Assembly (NCBI RefSeq): GCF_022012395.1
Contig: NZ_JAKLTQ010000010.1
Coordinates: forward strand, 1 to 64,000
Length of the DNA stretch: 64,000 bases
Direction of reading: 5' to 3'
DNA from: Arthrobacter hankyongi
GTDB lineage: Bacteria; Actinomycetota; Actinomycetes; Actinomycetales; Micrococcaceae
Below the pieces are notes generated by a model, which saw only the letters and a list, made by a program, of their open reading frames with translations, ran no database searches and was not told the DNA's origin. Numbering within the stretch: position 1 is the stretch's first letter; each line of letters begins with the position of its first letter. This document shows, piece after piece, positions 61,478 through 64,000 of this stretch. Position numbers and translations under genes: made by a program.

Positions 61478-62241
61478 GGCGCACCTGCACCGCGACGGGA
61501 CTGGCCCTGGTCGACACCCGGCTGGAGGGGTACCGGATCGCCAAGAGCTCCTACGGGCCGGTCAGCCCGCGGCCGAGGCCCGCTTCCCCGGGCGCCGACC
61601 GGTCCGGCTGGTCGCGCTTCGACACCCCGGGCAGCACCATCTATCTGGCTGGGGATAGGCGCACCGCGTATGCCGAGACCCTGTCCATCACCCGGGTCGG
61701 GAACCGGTTCCGCTCCGCGGTATCCTTCGCCGCCGCCCAGTTCGGCATCCCCGAGGCCGAGGCGCAGGCGCTGGTCGAGGAGGACTGGACCCGCAACGGC
61801 AACATGGTGCCTGGCTGGCTGCCGGCCAGCTGGCGCGAGGGGCGGCTGATGTACCGGCTGCGCATGGACGGCCCCGCTTCCTGGGTTGACCTGACGGCGG
61901 CCGAGTCCGTCGCGGCCCTGAACCGCCACCTCGGACCGGCCTTCGACGAGGAACTGAACATCCCGCAGATCACCCTGGGTGCCCTGACCGGGGAGAACCG
62001 TGAAGCCACCACGCTCATCGCCCAATGGATCCGCGAACAGGTCCTGGACGACGGCAGCTATGCCGCCGGCGTCCGGTTCCACTCCAAATTCGGCGGCGGC
62101 ACCTGCTGGGCCTGGTGGATGCGCCGCACCGACGACGGCCTCGGCCCCGAACTCGTGGAGATCATCGCCGAGGACGAAATCCACCCCCGCGACCCGGATC
62201 TGGACTACGTCCTCAAGCTCTACGGCGCCTCCTGCCGCTGA
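61474..62241 (+). CDS. RES-domain toxin (NAD+-degrading type)
   Basis: Encodes 255 residues from a TTG that overlaps the antitoxin stop. RES landmarks are Arg21 (EGYRIAK) or Arg48 (WSRFDTPG), Tyr57 (STIYLAG), Glu68 (TAYAETL) and a Ser in VRFHSKFGGGTCW. Known RES toxins such as MbcT phosphorolyse or hydrolyse NAD+. It is somewhat longer than the usual 160-220 residues. The pair most likely stabilises the plasmid. Confidence 0.85.
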   Translation: MRRTCTATGLALVDTRLEGYRIAKSSYGPVSPRPRPASPGADRSGWSRFDTPGSTIYLAGDRRTAYAETLSITRVGNRFRSAVSFAAAQFGIPEAEAQALVEEDWTRNGNMVPGWLPASWREGRLMYRLRMDGPASWVDLTAAESVAALNRHLGPAFDEELNIPQITLGALTGENREATTLIAQWIREQVLDDGSYAAGVRFHSKFGGGTCWAWWMRRTDDGLGPELVEIIAEDEIHPRDPDLDYVLKLYGASCR

Positions 62242-62323
62242 CCGCGCATTGTCGAGGGCCAAGGCGTCCGGTCCCGACGCAGACGGTCTTTCTGTGCCCG
62301 TCCGGGGCTGAGGACCGTAGGGT

Positions 62324-63121
62324 CTACCGGGCTGTGGTCGAGACCGGGGTGAGGGAGAACCAGCACTGGCCGGGGCTATACTCGCCGACTTCAGCGGTCA
62401 CCCGGAATTTGTCGCCTGCGCCCACGTAGGACGGGATGTTCTTGCCGGTGAAGTTGAGGTCGAACATGCTCACGTCCTCGTACCTGAACGCTGGGCCCAC
62501 GGCGGTTTCCGGCCCCGCGTTGCCCGGGCCGAGAAGGATGTCATACCGGGTCTTGTATTCCGCGTGATTTTGCATGTTCACGATGGAACCGTCGAACTTG
62601 ATTTCCCGGCCCTCGTACTTAGCCGCGAAATCCGCCATCGAGGGATCGCAGGAGTCGGCCTTCAAGAGCGCCGCGAACTCCTTGCTGTTCTTGGCGGTGA
62701 TGACCTGGTCGGTTCCTTCAGACGGGGTCGGAGTAGGCGACGGGGCGGGTGCCTCGTCCACGGTCACCGCCTCGGTCGACTTAGCCTCGGCCGACTCAGT
62801 AGCGGTGCTCTCGGCACTGGTCTCGCCCCTGTTCTGGGCGGCGGCGATTCCGATGCCGCCGGCAGCCAAGAGCAAGAGAACGGCCGCCGCTCCCGCGAGG
62901 GTCCGTTGCTTCGCGGGGGCGAGACCCCGGAACACGTACCATGCCTTCGACAGGAACGTCTCGGGCTTTACGCGCCGGAAGTTCAGCGTGGTCTGCAGAG
63001 TGCCCTGGGCCTGGTCTACGAGTTCCCAGCCGCTCTCTTTCTGCGCCTTGGCAATCGCGCGGTTCTCCATGCCGCGCACTGCCCGGACGGACATGTACTC
63101 GTATTTAATGTCGCCCGACAT
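62324..63121 (-). CDS. DUF4839-like membrane-anchored protein
   Basis: Encodes 265 residues from the ATG at 63121, which follows GGGGAGCCGG; an earlier in-frame start is possible. The N-terminal cytoplasmic part (YEYMSVRAVRGMENRAIAKAQKESGWELVDQ) is followed by one membrane segment (AAAVLLLLAAGGIGIAAAQ). An acidic Thr/Ser/Pro linker and a C-terminal beta domain come next (FAAKYEGREIKFDGSIVNM, KTRYDILLGPG, GDKFRVTAEVGEYSPGQCWFSL). The C-terminal part matches the DUF4839 pattern. Function is unknown. Confidence 0.7.
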   Translation of the reverse strand: MSGDIKYEYMSVRAVRGMENRAIAKAQKESGWELVDQAQGTLQTTLNFRRVKPETFLSKAWYVFRGLAPAKQRTLAGAAAVLLLLAAGGIGIAAAQNRGETSAESTATESAEAKSTEAVTVDEAPAPSPTPTPSEGTDQVITAKNSKEFAALLKADSCDPSMADFAAKYEGREIKFDGSIVNMQNHAEYKTRYDILLGPGNAGPETAVGPAFRYEDVSMFDLNFTGKNIPSYVGAGDKFRVTAEVGEYSPGQCWFSLTPVSTTAR

Positions 63122-63480
63122 CCGGCTCCCCGACCCCTTAACTGAATTCACTGAAGCGCCCTGGGCCTGATGGAGACTCTCGCTATGTGGTTCCTACCTC
63201 CAGGTCGCAGTTGGCTTGATCAGCATAGAACGTGTTCCCGACCTCTCCAGGCAAGACCCGTCGAGGTAGCCGAAGAGCCGCAAACGGCAAAAGCCGGCAG
63301 GAAACCTCGGGAATACTTGTCATATGCGCTGTTATCGGCGTTCCAGGTCTGATCGCATGTCCGGGCGGTGTTCAGATGGGATAGTCGTGGGCGGGCGCGG
63401 TGACAACAGGGCTCAGGCAGAGGGCTTCGCTGCTCCGGACTGGCTTCGGAAGCAGGGCGGCTGCATGTGGCAAAGCCCGG
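63122..63480. other. Gap between the DUF4839 gene and the kinase gene
   Basis: No gene is supported in these 359 bases. It lies between the start of one minus-strand gene and the end of another, so it should contain the promoter of the DUF4839-like gene. Confidence 0.4.
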
Positions 63481-64000
63481 TCAGGAGGTTGGTGAGCCGG
63501 GAGCGGAGGGGATGTCTTGTGACAGGACCTGGACCAGGGTCGGATAGGAGGTCTGGGTGCCTTCACGGGTTGCGGCGAGGGCGGCGGCCCTGACGGCGAA
63601 GACGGCGGCCTCCTGCAGTGTCGTGCCGGCGGCGAGCCGGCTGGCGATTGCTCCGAAAAATGCGTCTCCGCAGCCTGTGGTATCGATGGCTTCGACGGGT
63701 ACCGGTTCGACGATGACCGGTCGGCCTTCTCCGGTGGAATCAAGCACGGCGGCACCTTGGGGGCCGAGGGTGACGATGGCCCGGGGCAGGCCCAGCCGGC
63801 GGAATTCCTGCTGCACGGTGTTCCAGTCGGGGTGTTCGGGGAGCGGATGTTTGAGCAGGTTGGATGCCTCGTGGCGGTTCACGAGCAGGATGTCGGTGTC
63901 CCGGAGCAGATCCTGCGGGACTTCGGTGTAGGGCGAGAGGTTCAGGATGACCGTTGTGCCCTGGGTTTTGCCCGTCCGGGCCGCTGCCTGGACGGTGGGC
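63481..64000 (-). CDS. PfkB-family (ribokinase-like) carbohydrate kinase, 5-prime end outside the window
   Basis: About 172 C-terminal codons are present. The frame stays open to the window edge and reads TVILNLSPYTEVPQDLLRDTDILLVNRHEA there, so the gene starts beyond base 64000. The PfkB signature DTTGCGDAFFGAIASRLA with its catalytic Asp is intact, preceded by AIVTLGPQGAAVL. It is probably a ribokinase or related sugar kinase. With the ribose-type importer at the other end of the window it may handle the same sugar, though the two are far apart here. Confidence 0.85.
   Translation of the reverse strand, partial: PTVQAAARTGKTQGTTVILNLSPYTEVPQDLLRDTDILLVNRHEASNLLKHPLPEHPDWNTVQQEFRRLGLPRAIVTLGPQGAAVLDSTGEGRPVIVEPVPVEAIDTTGCGDAFFGAIASRLAAGTTLQEAAVFAVRAAALAATREGTQTSYPTLVQVLSQDIPSAPGSPTS

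Overview
ORGANISM AND REPLICON. The DNA is GC-rich (most genes about 65-70 % GC), uses GTG/TTG starts freely, and packs genes with 4-bp ATGA/GTGA stop-start overlaps. The protein content is actinobacterial, most like Arthrobacter, Paenarthrobacter or another Micrococcaceae; this genus guess is inference from family content. A primase-like replication protein, a ParA/ParB pair, a MOBP-type relaxase with accessory genes, a XerC/D-like recombinase next to a dif-like site, and three toxin-antitoxin-type loci indicate a mobilizable catabolic plasmid. LAYOUT, 0-12.6 kb: a Tat-exported metallo-beta-lactamase-fold hydrolase on +, then a long minus-strand block read from 12.6 kb leftward: two-component flavin monooxygenase, flavin reductase, Dabb protein, split transketolase, atypical M24 protein, NAD-dependent dehydrogenase, enoyl-CoA hydratase/isomerase, and a ribose-type ABC importer. 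A PucR-type regulator is divergent from it. LAYOUT, 14.7-24.4 kb: an MFS transporter and a TetR repressor (minus), then FAD monooxygenase, maleylacetate reductase, hydroxyquinol 1,2-dioxygenase, malic enzyme and an ATPase-LuxR regulator (plus). Three related 12-bp operator-like sites link TetR, the MFS gene and the FAD monooxygenase gene. LAYOUT, 24.5-33.1 kb: a second two-component monooxygenase whose flavin reductase carries an IclR-like domain, a nitrate/sulfonate/aromatic-type ABC importer, a RutE-like nitroreductase, and second copies of maleylacetate reductase and hydroxyquinol dioxygenase. LAYOUT, 33.9-39.8 kb: a visibly AT-richer island with a DUF4365 nuclease-like gene, a membrane protein, an OLD-family ATPase-TOPRIM nuclease with a 45-residue companion gene, then the recombinase and dif-like site. 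LAYOUT, 39.8-48.1 kb: repeat-rich accessory DNA with an ATACGGTAC cluster, a Fic protein, a VbhA-like antitoxin with a truncated Fic partner, a DUF2975/XRE pair, a tandem-repeat protein family, a GIY-YIG-like protein and a broken serine recombinase. LAYOUT, 48.3-60.3 kb: mobilization genes with an out-of-frame overlap inside the relaxase gene, the replication gene, about 3 kb of gene-free DNA containing a degenerate 9-bp-period array, and parA/parB. LAYOUT, 61-64 kb: a RES/DUF2384 toxin-antitoxin pair, a DUF4839 membrane protein and the 3-prime part of a PfkB kinase gene. HOW IT WORKS TOGETHER. The catabolic genes point to an aromatic compound being imported, hydroxylated by three flavin monooxygenase systems and funnelled through hydroxyquinol and maleylacetate to 3-oxoadipate. 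The 3-oxoadipate-to-TCA genes are not in the window, so they are presumably elsewhere. The starting substrate cannot be read from the sequence.
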